From Tigriopus japonicus (lineage: Eukaryota; Arthropoda; Copepoda; Harpacticoida; Harpacticidae), in the NCBI GenBank assembly GCA_010645155.1, contig CM021321.1, forward strand, positions 4,080,390 to 4,144,389: 64,000 nt of DNA, in the 5' to 3' direction. The position numbers and the translations under genes were made by a program. The notes beneath the pieces are model-generated. The model saw only the letters and a program-made list of their open reading frames with translations, ran no database searches and was not told the origin of the DNA. Of this stretch, positions 22,918 through 34,212 are shown piece after piece. Numbering within the stretch: position 1 is the stretch's first letter; each line of letters starts with the position of its first letter.

Positions 22918-24104
22918 CAGGGTGGGCATTTGATTTTTGGACATTTTGTCCACCCCTGTCCAAAAGGTGTCCAAAAGTGTCCAAAAATAAGGCTGTCCAA
23001 AAATAGGAGTGTCCAAAAGTGTCCAAAAATAGTAATTCGAAAAATAATGGTTAAAAACATTTTTAGAATAACATTCTACAAACTCTCTCTCCAAAATAAA
23101 CGTCACTTGACGAAATCTAAGCAAGAATAAGTTAATTCAGCATAAGAAACTTACACTTAATACATTAAATGAGCCAATAACTTGATGGCCAAACTGGACA
23201 TTTGAACTTTCCACTCTTTTCATTTGACCACCGAACATCGTCCAAAATGTGGGAAAGAATGATCGACTGAAGGAATGAACGAACAAACGAATGTGAGACT
23301 GGGCCTACTAATAACACGCTCACACCACACTTCATGTTAAACATAGTATGCGAGTACATTTTAAAGCTAATTGTGTCTTGATTTGTGACAAGAGAAGGTT
23401 ACTTAGTATTTTGATTTATATTCCAAAGTTTATCATTGTTGCAAGTGTTTCCCATCCAAGAGGCAAGAAGTCTTTTGACCTGACTGTCCAAAAAATGTTA
23501 ACTTTAATAAAGCACACTCAAACTGATATCAGATTGCAATGTGGGTATTATAATGCTTTTGCCAAAGAATTAAAGCAGTGTTATTTTACTATTAAAAAAG
23601 ACAAGACTTTTGTTTACAGATGAGGAAATAAAATGTAAATCTTGAAATATTTTGAACAGTTACACACATTTTACCATATTGTATAAACAAAACATTTATT
23701 TTTTTAACAATTTATTAACAAGTTATCATGGCAAAGTTTATTTCTCTAAGTATTGTTCCCATTAATAGAATTATTTGTGTTTAAGTACACAACCATGCAT
23801 TTTTTAGAATTCAATTACTTATGTAGTGTAACTGGTTTTTGTCTGATTTGTACAACTTTCTTTTACGTTTGTTGGACTTTTGGACACTTATGGACATCTT
23901 TTGGGGATTTTTGGACACCCTCTGGGTATTTTTGGACACCTTCTGGGTATTTTTGGACACTTTTGGACACTTTTGGACATTTTTGGACACTTTTGGACAC
24001 TTTTGGACACTTTTGGACACTTTTGGACACTTTTGGACACTTTTGGACACTTTTGGACACTAGGGTGTCCAAAATGCTCTCGATGTCGAAAAATGCCCAC
24101 CCTG
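22918..24104. mobile_element. 1187-bp hAT-like non-autonomous element
   Basis: CAGGGTGGGCATTT begins the left end and its exact inverse closes the right end. GTCCTATG is perfectly duplicated at 22910-22917 and 24105-24112. Both subterminal zones are built from GTGTCCAAAA units (inverted between the ends), and the right one has expanded into a regular decamer array. The internal frame at 23348-23623 has no recognisable domain. Confidence 0.92.
23951..24060. repeat. Decamer tandem array TTTTGGACAC x 11
   Basis: Eleven back-to-back 10-bp units (one with a final T), preceded by longer degenerate units with TTTTTGGACACC. All lie within the right end of the 22918-24104 element. Reading frames through it produce low-complexity peptides and are not genes. 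Confidence 0.97.
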
Positions 24105-24112
24105 GTCCTATG

Positions 24113-25797
24113 TGACGCAATTATTTCAGGTTGACCAAGAAAAAAAACAAGGGAGATGGTAAAAAACAGACCGACTCATAAGTATGTTTACCTTCTCTTT
24201 CAAGAAAGAACTTCATTTTCAAGCTCTTAATAAAGTTGCTGGACGTGCAAAAATCTTTTTTGCCAAGTGATTTGATGCTGGCATTACTCGAGTTTTTTTT
24301 CTCATGGCTTCCCTGACTGAGATGGAAAGCAAAATGGTTGCTACACTTATCAAATTGACGAGCTTTTACAACTTCTTTCTTTTTTTAGTTAATATTTTGA
24401 GGTATTTCCTTTAGAAATCTCATTTGATGCCATGATTATTAGAAGTCCCTTTTAATCTTTTGAACTAATGTTGGCAAGATGACGTCTGGGTGCAAAAATA
24501 ATTACCATTCCTTTCTGCACATAGAGGTGTTTCTGCATTTTTAGCGTGACCAATGCCAATCAAGCATCCTTCAAATAGGAACGAACAAGTTGCTGCACTC
24601 ACCCCAAAACAATTGACAAATAAAAAATTCAAACAAAAATCTGAGCATTGTTTATTTTAGTTTTGTTTAATGGCTCATCTCTTCTAAAAACAAAAAATAA
24701 CGGCGGGAAAATAGGAAGGTACAAAAAGTGTTTTCCTCGAAGGTGTTGAGCCTTCTGCTGCAATTTTATCACTAAATTTTATCCTGAATGCTTTTATTGG
24801 ATTTTTTTGATGGGCACTACCAGAAGCTTAAACCAGTTTATCCCTTGATAGTCATTTTTTGAATAGAAACTAATACATCCCTATTGTCGGACAGGTCACC
24901 CTGACATCATTTGCTTTCTGAAAGCTAGATCACAAAGTATACGCTCCGTGAACTTCAGCAGTCCTTGAGTTGAGGAAGGTTCGCTGCTGAAGGTACAAGC
25001 AGGCAAAGAGAAATAGTGTTTCCATTTCAGAGCCAAAGAACTTGTTAAGATTGGTCAAGTGTGGTGAATTCAAATTGAAAATGGCCCATTGAGCCACAAG
25101 TGAATAACAGGTAATCATGATACACAATCTTAGCTTCTTATTATTAGGCACAAAGCAATTGCTTACATAAGTCACGTGGTGAGCATAGCAGTTTTATTTG
25201 TTCAAGAAGATACAGACGTTGGAGCGGAAAATAAGTTTTCCTGGGTAATTTTGATCACCATTGTGTATTATTTTGGTTGCAAAATGAAATTAACAACGTT
25301 TAAAGTGTGTGCAACCGATGGATTTTTGATTATCAGCTCAAGTCTAATGTTCTATTGTATTAACTTAAAGGTTTTTCTGCTATCCAGATTCACTTCAGTC
25401 ATTGATTGATTGTGATGTATGTTGGACAAAAGGAAACTGATTTTAGGGATGAACTAAGAATGAAACAGAGAGGATTAGTAACATGATGAACGAGGGCATC
25501 ATAACTTACTGAGAGCAACAAAAAATGCCCTCAAATCCTTGTTGAACAGGTTAGTTGACACATTTAAGTGGTTTAAGATCATTTGCTGCAAAATAATACA
25601 CAAAAGTAACTGTGAATACATGACGTCCAAATAACTTGTGCTCATGTGGTTTTGAAATTTCTGTTTGTTTACAACGCCTTTTGCCAAATGTACTTTTCCA
25701 CTTGTATTTTGAGTCATACTCGAAACAGCAGCAGCAGCCAAAAGTTTAGCAAAAACAAAAATGTTATTCCCCAGCTTCCCCGGATTATTAGCATTAC
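24113..25797. other. Gene-poor stretch
   Basis: No exon or element end is supported here. A minus-strand frame at 24930-25175 has hydrophobic stretches and might belong with the candidate exon at 25798-25980, but I could not join the two in phase. Confidence 0.35.
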
Positions 25798-25980
25798 CAT
25801 TCTCTGAAACTTAGTTGTTTGCGAAAGAACTCAAAAAGCATGTCGAAAGACCACAACTTTTCATCCAGAATGTACATGCACTTTTCCTTTGTGTATTCCG
25901 AGTTGATTGCTGCATGCACATAGTACAAACTGGATACCGTGGCTCCACCATCTGAGTGGATTTGTTGAAAAATATCGTGC
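25798..25980 (-). CDS. Candidate coding exon of an unidentified gene
   Basis: A minus-strand segment bounded by a CCCCACAG acceptor and a GTAATG donor is open in one frame for 60 codons, with a composition unlike neighbouring noise (SLYYVHAAINSEYTKEKC, then ILDEKLWSFDMLFEFFRK). The next minus-strand frame, at 25499-25575 (QMILNHLNVSTNLF), has the wrong phase to follow it directly. It could be part of a diverged gene or a gene remnant. I do not recognise the family. Confidence 0.35.
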
Positions 25981-28649
25981 CTGTGGGGACGTCCACATTT
26001 TAGAGAGGGGCTACAGAGTGAACATTGCCAAGATGACTTTAAATCTGTTCATTTTTTTTGGGTGGGTTGCGAATTTTTTATTACCGCTATAAAGAATGGG
26101 GTTTTCTGTAAAAAAAGTTATCCATTTCCATTTTATTGCATAAAATAAAAATATAATATCAACATTTTTATGATATTTGGTCTACCAACGAGTACACCAT
26201 ATCTGCAATAACATCTACAGTTTCATTTTATAGAAGTTGAGAACCTGCCGAGTATTTGAGCGAAGTGCTGCAAAAAAATGTACTTTTGAATTGTAGGTTC
26301 AGAGGTTATTTTACGTAAAAGCCTATTATAAATGATATTTTTTATAAACTTGCGAATGGCCTTTTTCGCCTCGATTTTCAAAAGTTTTTTACAAGGACAA
26401 ATAGAAACACTATGAGTTGAAACAAAATAAAAGTAATTCAAGACTTACGCAGTTTTTCCAATTTGGTTGGTCCAAAAGTTTTAGCCTAGCTTGTTAAAGT
26501 TGAGAACATTTTAGGGTGTTTTGAATGTATTTTCAATGTTTGAAGATTATGACCAAATTGCTCAATCCGGCTCTGCTCAGCCCGGTCTATCCTGAGAAGC
26601 TCAATAGCAGGTCAAACTATCGTGTAAGTTTGAGAGTTCATGACCTCCCAATATCACTAGCTTAAAAGTACCAAGACATCTCAATATTATTCTCTCAAAA
26701 GTACCATGACCTCTCAATATTTGACCTCCAAAAGTATAGAAATATATTAAAACGGGTCAAATGTTGACCTCCCAATCAGCGATGGCTTAAAGACATCCAC
26801 AGTACGTACCACCAATTCAATCTCTTTTTGAAACAAGTACTGCTTTGTGGCCCTTCTCAAGTTGTAGGTAGACGAAACCTGTAAATAGAAATTTGGTTAC
26901 CTGAACTGTAGGACCAATTTCAGAAAAGAAAAATTGGATGAGTTGTGATCCTTATTTTCAAGTTAGGGAACGTAGTCAAATTTGGCTGTCAAAATCAGTT
27001 GTCTTGAAAGCCCAAAATAGGATGTTTTTTCCAAAAAGTGCTAGAATAATGCTAAAATGCTATGCAAAAATTTTCGATTCTAGAGCCTTTCAAATAATGC
27101 TAGAAAGATGCTAAAAAATCAAGCAATGCTAATCAAAATTCTGCGATGCTTTTGCCCTTGAAAAAATGCTGATTTTCTGAAATTAGCATCAAAAAATGCT
27201 AGTTGGCCACACTGTATCCAGGTAGCGCCTTCTGAGGCCTCTTCGAGTGAACCACTCTGTGGCAAGCCCTTGGTCTTGCCTGATTTACGATGTTGCTAGG
27301 CCCCTGGATTTTGTCATGCCCCATTTGTTGAAATGTGGGAAGCATCTAGTCAACAGAAATTAATATAGAAAGAATGTAGGCTAAAAAGAGAGAAACAGGT
27401 TTCAATTGTCAAGAACAAGCGTGTGTGTGGTGTGTGCTTCTATGAACAATGTTTACGAACACAAAATCGACCTTAAAACACGTGTTTGATCAACATACGT
27501 AAAAATGACTCATGTTAATGTTCCAAATCGACAATCGAACTTTTTGTAATCATCAGATTGAATTCTTGAACTTAATGGGGGTTGAATGGACGGTGCTTAT
27601 TTATCATTTGCAGACAAGTTTGCGTACCCGAGTTTTTTCTTTGTTCTGTAATCCAGGGTTCCTCCGTCAAAACCTGTTTAACGCGTTGAGGGGGTGGGTG
27701 AATTTGACACTCACACACATCCAGTTTCAAAGACGTCATTTCACTAACGATTCCGTAAAGTTTCAAGTGACAACTTTGGCACCAAGGATACGCAAAAATT
27801 AGCGCTCACATTGAATGTTTAAAAGGCAAACCTCACTTTAAAGTTTGGGAAATGACGAATTTTTTGGTCAAGTACAGTACAATAGATTACGGAAAAGTTT
27901 TCGTCGCTACCAAATTGTTCTTATATTGAGAGCCATTTTAAATTAAGAGCACGTGCGTACTGATTGTTGATTTTGGTCAATGCAAATAAGTAGTTTTGAT
28001 TGTACGTGTTTAATTGTAATTTGAACCGTTTTGTGTTAGGTTTATGTAGGTTTATCAAGAAAATAGACAAAGCGTAGAAAATGGCATGGAAACTTTAACA
28101 AAGAGGATGGTAGAATCTCGGAATTCCAGAAATATTCTAGATGGTCAATAACTGAAGGAATTTGTGCCCATTGTTAACCTTGCTCTCCATATTCAGAGTG
28201 ATTTGGTATTGCTTTATAAACCTCAGGAGAAAGTAGTTACTTTGACAAATCATGGTTCCGTAAACTCTAACAATAGTACTACTATGAAAGTTAAGGCGTT
28301 CAAAGCTTCCTCAAAAAATGGCCAATCTATAGGCCAAATGGGAAATTGGGCCCTTTCCATGAACCATGATTTGATCCAAAGGTTAACGTACAAGTCTTAC
28401 TTGTATTATAGCTTTAAAGATTGGAATAGCGCCACTATTAATCCTTATTAGAAGCCAAATTGCCAACTAACTTGTTTCTTTTCAAGGTTGATTGCAATAC
28501 AATAAACATCAGTCAAGATTAGGCCACTTTTCCCCCTTCATGATTCGAAGGCCAGTTTCAGAAAAGCTGTAAATCAATGTCAGGAATCTTGCACAATTAA
28601 CTTGTTATAATTGCAAAAAGCTTTAATCTTCGTTTGGTCAGATTTCTTC
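25981..28649. other. Gene-poor stretch with an ATGCTA-rich patch
   Basis: No exon is supported. Between about 27030 and 27214 many AATGCTAAAA-like units end at TAGTTGGCCACACTG, which resembles one terminus of a hAT-like element. A matching left end was not found. Confidence 0.35.
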
Positions 28650-28962
28650 TCATTTCCATCGCTGAATCATCAGCGTCAAAGAGAACGGACGAAGGAGCTT
28701 ACACAACATCTCAACATTGATTACGTTAACTTGAAGGGAAATTTCCTTGAATTGAGGATTAGGCAATGGATTCGGTGATCGAAGCTGTCTTCCATTTTGA
28801 ATGTACTTCATGTTTAGCTGATCTATGTAGCTATGCTCCTTACTGAGAAAAATGTCCACCTTGGCACATCGCCAGGATGTTTTGTGTCCTAGAAACGACG
28901 AAAAGATGTTCTTTTTACAGGGTTGCCACCAAACCGAGACTGCTGCCCAAGTGTTAATAACT
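28650..28962 (-). CDS. Candidate terminal exon of an unidentified gene
   Basis: After a good acceptor (TTTTGTTTCAG) the minus strand is open for about 104 codons to a TGA at 28650-28652, with VINTWAAVSVWWQPCKKN near the start and LLRPFSLTLMIQRWK at the end. The length and Trp/Cys content suggest real coding sequence, but no upstream exon or family is identified. Confidence 0.3.
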
Positions 28963-30215
28963 CTGAAACAAAATGTTTCAAGATGAAAACTTTCATCCGA
29001 GCAATTTACGATGTTGCTCTTTTTAGGCAAAGACAAAACCTTAAAAAAATTAATGCATTAGTTTGCACCACTTAAGATTGTACCATAAAGAAATTAAGTC
29101 TCTCTAATAATGAAATTGTGTCTTGTTTGAAATTAAAGACTTCATTGATTTCATCCAATGAATGCAACAAACCTTTTGGCTTCCCCCTCACTTCTAAATG
29201 GGTTGTTGTTGTTGTTGTTGTTGAACCAAATTTAAGCCCTTTTTCTTGCTCCATTGACAAGATGAAAGTAAATTGAATAGTAAAATAAGAGTTAAAGTGG
29301 GGACTGAGCAACATTAACCCAAAAGCAGTATTTATTTGGCACCCGATTTTTTGTGGCGCACCCTGTACAATCCTTGTACGGTACGTATCCTTTCCGAAGC
29401 GTTAAATCAAGTCTGGTAGTCGCCTTCTGAACAACAGAAGGGATTTCGGAAAGAATGTTGAAGGAAGGGCATTAGAAAGCCGTTGCTGTTGATTTCACAC
29501 CATGTGATCTGCCCTCGTGTACGATAAATTCTTGAGCCACGTACATTCATTGTTTACAATCTCGATTTTGAGGGATCGTTTTCAAAGCGATTTAGGAATG
29601 ACTAGATTGGATACCTTTTAACAGAGCAGATATATTTTCATCACGGTTTTCAGAGGACAGGTTGCATAATGGTTCAGGTTGGGCTACTTTTTTGTCTCCC
29701 AGGACCAATCAACCATACGCTCAAAAACATGCTTTTTCGTTATCATTCTATGTATCTTGAGTTACTGCAGGTTATCAAGCTTCATCATTAAAAAAGCCTA
29801 TGCGCTTTTTAGTTGGAAGTGTTACATTGTTAACTTTTGTGTTAATTAGCTTCTTTATAAGTCAGATGTACAATTATTAACTTTTTTTTTCAATTATCAA
29901 ATATAAAATCAGAGAATAAAACAGTATTTGTTGGTTCTACAACAGCTGCTGCATTTTGAAATTAGTAATTGGAGTGGAAAAAAAATTGAAAAAAACATGG
30001 TGGTTGTTAAAAAAACTTTTTCGAGTTACCAAAACTTCAATATTTTCGCAATGAAACACCCTAAACCCATGTTATTGGTTTTACTAAACAGGACTGTGCT
30101 CAATGATTTCATTGAAGCGCACAGGCCTTGACACGAAAGTTCCCTGATGATATTTTGGCCTGCCACTCAATACAAAAAGACAAGGCTGCTCTTGAAAAAA
30201 AGCCGGCCTTCCTAG
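28963..30215. other. Gene-free stretch upstream of the phosphatase
   Basis: It contains a TTG/GTT trinucleotide run at about 29202-29223. No other exon or element is supported. Confidence 0.4.
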
Positions 30216-30253
30216 GATGGAGAGAGAGAAAGAAAGAGAGAGAAAGAGAGGAG
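30216..30253. repeat. Purine-rich GA/GAAA microsatellite
   Basis: A run of GAGAGAGAAAGAAAGAGAG sequence about 210 bp upstream of the phosphatase start codon, in its probable promoter or 5' leader. Confidence 0.75.
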
Positions 30254-30448
30254 ACGAAACCGAACGTCACTCGTTGAGTCGTTGTCTCGCTTCCACCAAC
30301 TCCACGATCCATTCCATTGAAGCACATCAAAACGTTGCATTGTGCTCTGAAGTCGTCTCAACTCATTTCTCAAGTGCTTCTTTTCATCCCATTTTCCAGG
30401 CCTAACTAATCTCATCGATCGATTGTGAGTGGGGATAGCGCTCAAAGC

Positions 30449-30460
30449 ATGGTGCCGTAA
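30449..30460 (+). promoter_or_regulatory. Minimal upstream ORF before PPTC7
   Basis: ATG GTG CCG TAA lies two bases before the main ATG at 30463. Such a three-codon frame immediately before the start could reduce or condition translation by forcing reinitiation, if the transcript includes it. Confidence 0.5.
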
Positions 30461-30462
30461 TC

Positions 30463-32660
30463 ATGAAGTCCTCCCGAGCTTTGAGAATGCAAACCACCTT
30501 GGGTTGTCTGAGTCGTCTGGTCTCGAGATCCTTCGTCAGTGGTGTGGTCAACCCCAAAGAGCCCTCCTCCTGCCACGCCCCCAGTCCCCAACCCTCCGAT
30601 CAGACCCGTTTGGTCACGGCCGTGAGTGGATTTCCCAAGCAAAAGACCGGCTACAACATCGATCACATTCTCAAAGGTCAGATCGGTGAAGATGCCTACT
30701 TTGTGGCCCGTCATGTGGACGACTGGAACAACAATCTCGTGGACGAAACCATGCCCCAATATCTGCTCCATCCTGAAACCCATCGGTCTAATTCATCACC
30801 CGTCAAATCCAAATCTCACCTGTCAAATTCCTCCAGTCGAAATGCGGGCGTTCAGTCGCTTCGGAACTCGTCCAATTCGGCGGATGTGATAGGCGTGGCC
30901 GACGGAGTGGGTGGATGGAGGCAGTATGGGGTAGATCCCGGTCTGTTTAGCTCTCATTTGATGAAGAACTGTGAGCGATTGGTCAAAGCTGGCTATTTGG
31001 TGTCCAATCATCCGGCGAAACTGCTAGCTCAAGGTTTCCGTGAGATGAAAGAGTGCAAACAACAGATCATGGGCTCATCCACGGCTTGTGTGATGATGTT
31101 ATCACACGCGGATCTGAAACTATATACGGCTAATATTGGGGATAGTGGGTTTCTGGTCGTGAGAAGAGGCGAGGTGGTGCATCGATCTCAAGAACAGCAG
31201 CATTTCTTCAATACGCCCTTCCAATTGTCGTTGCCACCGAGTGAAATGGCTTCCGATGTGCTTTCGGATCAACCCGAGTCTGCTGACAGGTATGACATAA
31301 GAAGTTTTTTTTTCAAGGATGAGGGAAAAGAGACTTTCAAAGCGAGAGTAAATATTTGTGCTAAAGTTAGGATTGACCCGAAGTGTCAAAACGGCTTTGA
31401 ACATCAATCATCCGGAGCGTTTTCAATGAGTGTGTGAGTTTATCTGCGACTTCTTCTTCTCATCCTTGGACTGCTTCCAAAAAAGGTGGACTTTGAACTG
31501 AAGGACAAACTGACACACAACTGAGACATGGCTTTTTTGGCTTAGCTCAATCGTTGGGGTAATGTTGCATAAACACAACAAATATTGTGTCATCTCATTT
31601 TGGCTTGTCCAAAGCCATTGTTTTTAGGTCAAATTGGTGGGAAGAGAATTTTAAAAGAATGTTTGTTTAATTTATTTGGAGGGAAAATGATAAGAAAAAA
31701 TTCCAGCGTTGATCATATTGATGTGAAAAGTGATAAAGATTTAATCCTAAATGTCAGAATATGTGTGAATTGGTTGATTATATTTCTTGTGTTGAAATTT
31801 TGTTGAAATGGAAAGCTCACATTTGTGTTTGCACCGGGATGTCACAAATTAAAATCACGTACCAAACCTGCAAGGATATATAGTAGTATTATGATTATTT
31901 CTGGCTGACACCAAAAAAAGATATTAAGTTGTTATTACATGATTAATTATAAGTTATTCTTTAAGAAATAAAAGTTATGTCTTAAATAAATACACATTTC
32001 CTTAGCGGCAACAGTGTGCTAATATCAGGAACTCCTGTTTACAACGTTGACAATATGAATGATATTAATTCATAAATTCCTTCTGAATCACTATGTATAC
32101 ATTGATGACGCAAATCTCAAATGATCTAAATTCAAGCTCCCAAAAAACGAAATGGCTAGCCAGCAAATGTTCTTTACAACGTTATTTTAGCATCAAATAT
32201 TTTTCCTCTTCTCAGTATTTGCCGTTTAACTTTAGGCCACTTTTATTTATGACCCCTCATGCCTCATAAAGACAAAAGCCTGCCAATCCTGTCGTTTCTT
32301 GTGCACCTTAATCTCAACTCTCCCAATGTCCCTGATTCTAGATACGAATTCAAAGTGGAAGACGGCGACGTGATCATGCTGGCCACCGATGGGATCTTCG
32401 ACAACGTTCCGGATTCCTTGCTTGTGGACGAGATTAGTGCGAAAGTGTCCTCACCCGATCTTGTGGCGCCCTCTCACGACGAATTAACCGCGCGATTGCA
32501 ACAATGCGCCAATAGCATCGCTCTGATTGCCCGCAAACTGAGCCAAGATCCGGATTTCTTGTCGCCTTTCGCCCAAAATGCTCGTGCCAACGGATTCCGA
32601 ATGAGCGGAGGCAAGGAAGATGATATCACGGTTCTTTTGGCCGCAGTCAGAATCTCGTGA
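30463..32660 (+). CDS. PPTC7: PPTC7-type mitochondrial PP2C phosphatase
   Basis: Two exons (30463-31289 and 32342-32660) close in phase for 381 residues. PP2C metal and core motifs are intact: [10 protein letters not shown] (about 76), [12 protein letters not shown] (about 143), [41 protein letters not shown] (about 290) and [12 protein letters not shown] at the end. The order and spacing match PPTC7, a matrix or outer-membrane phosphatase that limits mitophagy and protein phosphorylation. The N-terminus is basic and Ser-rich (SRLVSRSF), fitting a mitochondrial import signal. It is longer than the vertebrate protein, mainly from a Ser/Asn-rich insert at about residues 103-140. The first ATG in frame was taken as the start. 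Confidence 0.95.
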
Positions 32661-33678
32661 GAATGATGAGAGTGATAAACAAACTCACAGACACCAACAA
32701 CCCAGTTCTTAAACATCTTAGTGCAACCACCTGTATATTAAGTTTCACGCATGATGTGTAAGACAGATGAACATCGATCCGATCCGTGCCATAAATTACG
32801 GACAGATACGCCTCTATTGTTTGTTTCCTTCTTCCATTTTGTCCTTCCTTGTGCTTGTTTGTTGCTCTCGATTGGCCAGCTTCAGATTGGATGGATCAAG
32901 TCCTGCCTGGCCTTTGAAGGCACGTTTCGCTGGATATTTGCGACAACCGACTACAACCTGAACCTTATTGATCTCAAAATCTGTCAAAATATTCATGAAG
33001 CAAACCACGAAGGAAGGCACTCTTCATCTCAATAACCCATTTTAGCTTTGGGTGGGATACCAGAGGATTATGAGCACACGTGCATTAATGACTGTCAGTT
33101 GTGAAGACGGTACGAATTTGTACGCGCTAAAATATTGGAAATACATATTCTGACATAAAACGGAAATGGAATGGTTTTTTTTCACATTTGAGCTTGAAAT
33201 GATGGGAATTTATTTTTTGGAGGAAAGCCAATTGTATGACAAGTTGAAAATATTCAGGTGTCAACTTGGCAAGGATATTTTATAATCCGCCTCATCGTAA
33301 GATATATTAGTGCAAGCTATAACTTGCAAGATTTTTTTCGCAAATTTCCGGATTGGGTAAAGAAAAAGTTCGAAATTTTTATCAGAAGTTAATCTATTAC
33401 TTGGATTACAAACCCAATGTCATCTGAACTAATCACGAAAGCAATAATCTTCGGAAAACCGAATTCGCTTTCGGTCAAAAGTCTATTTTAGCCGAACCTT
33501 TCGATTTCGGGAAAGCTCCCTTTCAGTCCTCATAAACTCATGGCGGTTAATTTGAAATCTTATTGCAGAGAAGAAAGCACAACACAAAATTCGCATTTAA
33601 GCTTTACGGACAACTGCACTTCCCAGATATATTCTTTCCGCATTCAACCTCTACTTTCGGAAAATGCTTCCAAAGCTA
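32661..33678. other. 3' flank of PPTC7, no gene seen
   Basis: No further exon is supported. A short stretch at about 33450-33520 has GCTTTCGG and CCGAACCTTTCG motifs like those in the 49717 element, and may be a decayed relative. Confidence 0.35.
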
Positions 33679-33981
33679 TTGACGTGTTTCGAGTTGGATT
33701 TTTGGCAGAGTTTTGCCGTTTTGGATTTTAGGGTAAAAAATCTGACCACAACTAAACTTTTCAACAAGCAATAGACCTTATCTACCATTTAATATGGCAG
33801 CACTGCCAACTTGAAATCCAATTTTTTAGCTATCGATGGAACTCAAAATCGAACTAGTTCAAGTGTTGCCAAATTGGTCCCTGTTTAGGTCTTTTCAAAA
33901 AGTTCAATACAACGTGCCCTTTTTAACAGTGATAAACTTCCGAGTCAAAATTGGCAGCACTCCTGGCTCGAAACACATCAC
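33679..33981. mobile_element. About 300-bp MITE, family M1 copy 1
   Basis: It aligns end to end with 47879-48183 in the same orientation, sharing ATGGCAGCACT, GATGGAACTC and AGTTCAATACAACG-like blocks. The ends GACGTGTTTCGAG and (inward) GTGATGTGTTTCGAG form inverted repeats. TA lies at both edges. Confidence 0.75.
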
Positions 33982-34212
33982 TATCCAAAACCCAATGTCG
34001 ATTGGCAATGCAGAGCTATTGTGTTGACATCTTTTTGATGGAAACCATAGCACATCAGGACATAGATAACAACCTTTTTCTTGAGTTAGTCGTACATGCG
34101 CATGGTGAAGACATCTTTTACCATACCTCCTGCTAATTTTGAGAAGGCAAAAAAGGATGATTCGGAACATTTGACAAATGTAATATAATTTATCATTTAT
34201 TCAATAACTGGT

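Noticed and set aside
22918..24104. CRISPR array
   Set aside because: The units are contiguous 10-mers without spacers, in an intron-bearing eukaryotic sequence.
23753..24134. Long open frames on both strands with repeated Phe-Gly-His-Phe-Trp or Ser-Val-Gln-Lys-Cys-Pro units
   Set aside because: They are translations of the decamer array inside a transposon; any frame through it stays open.
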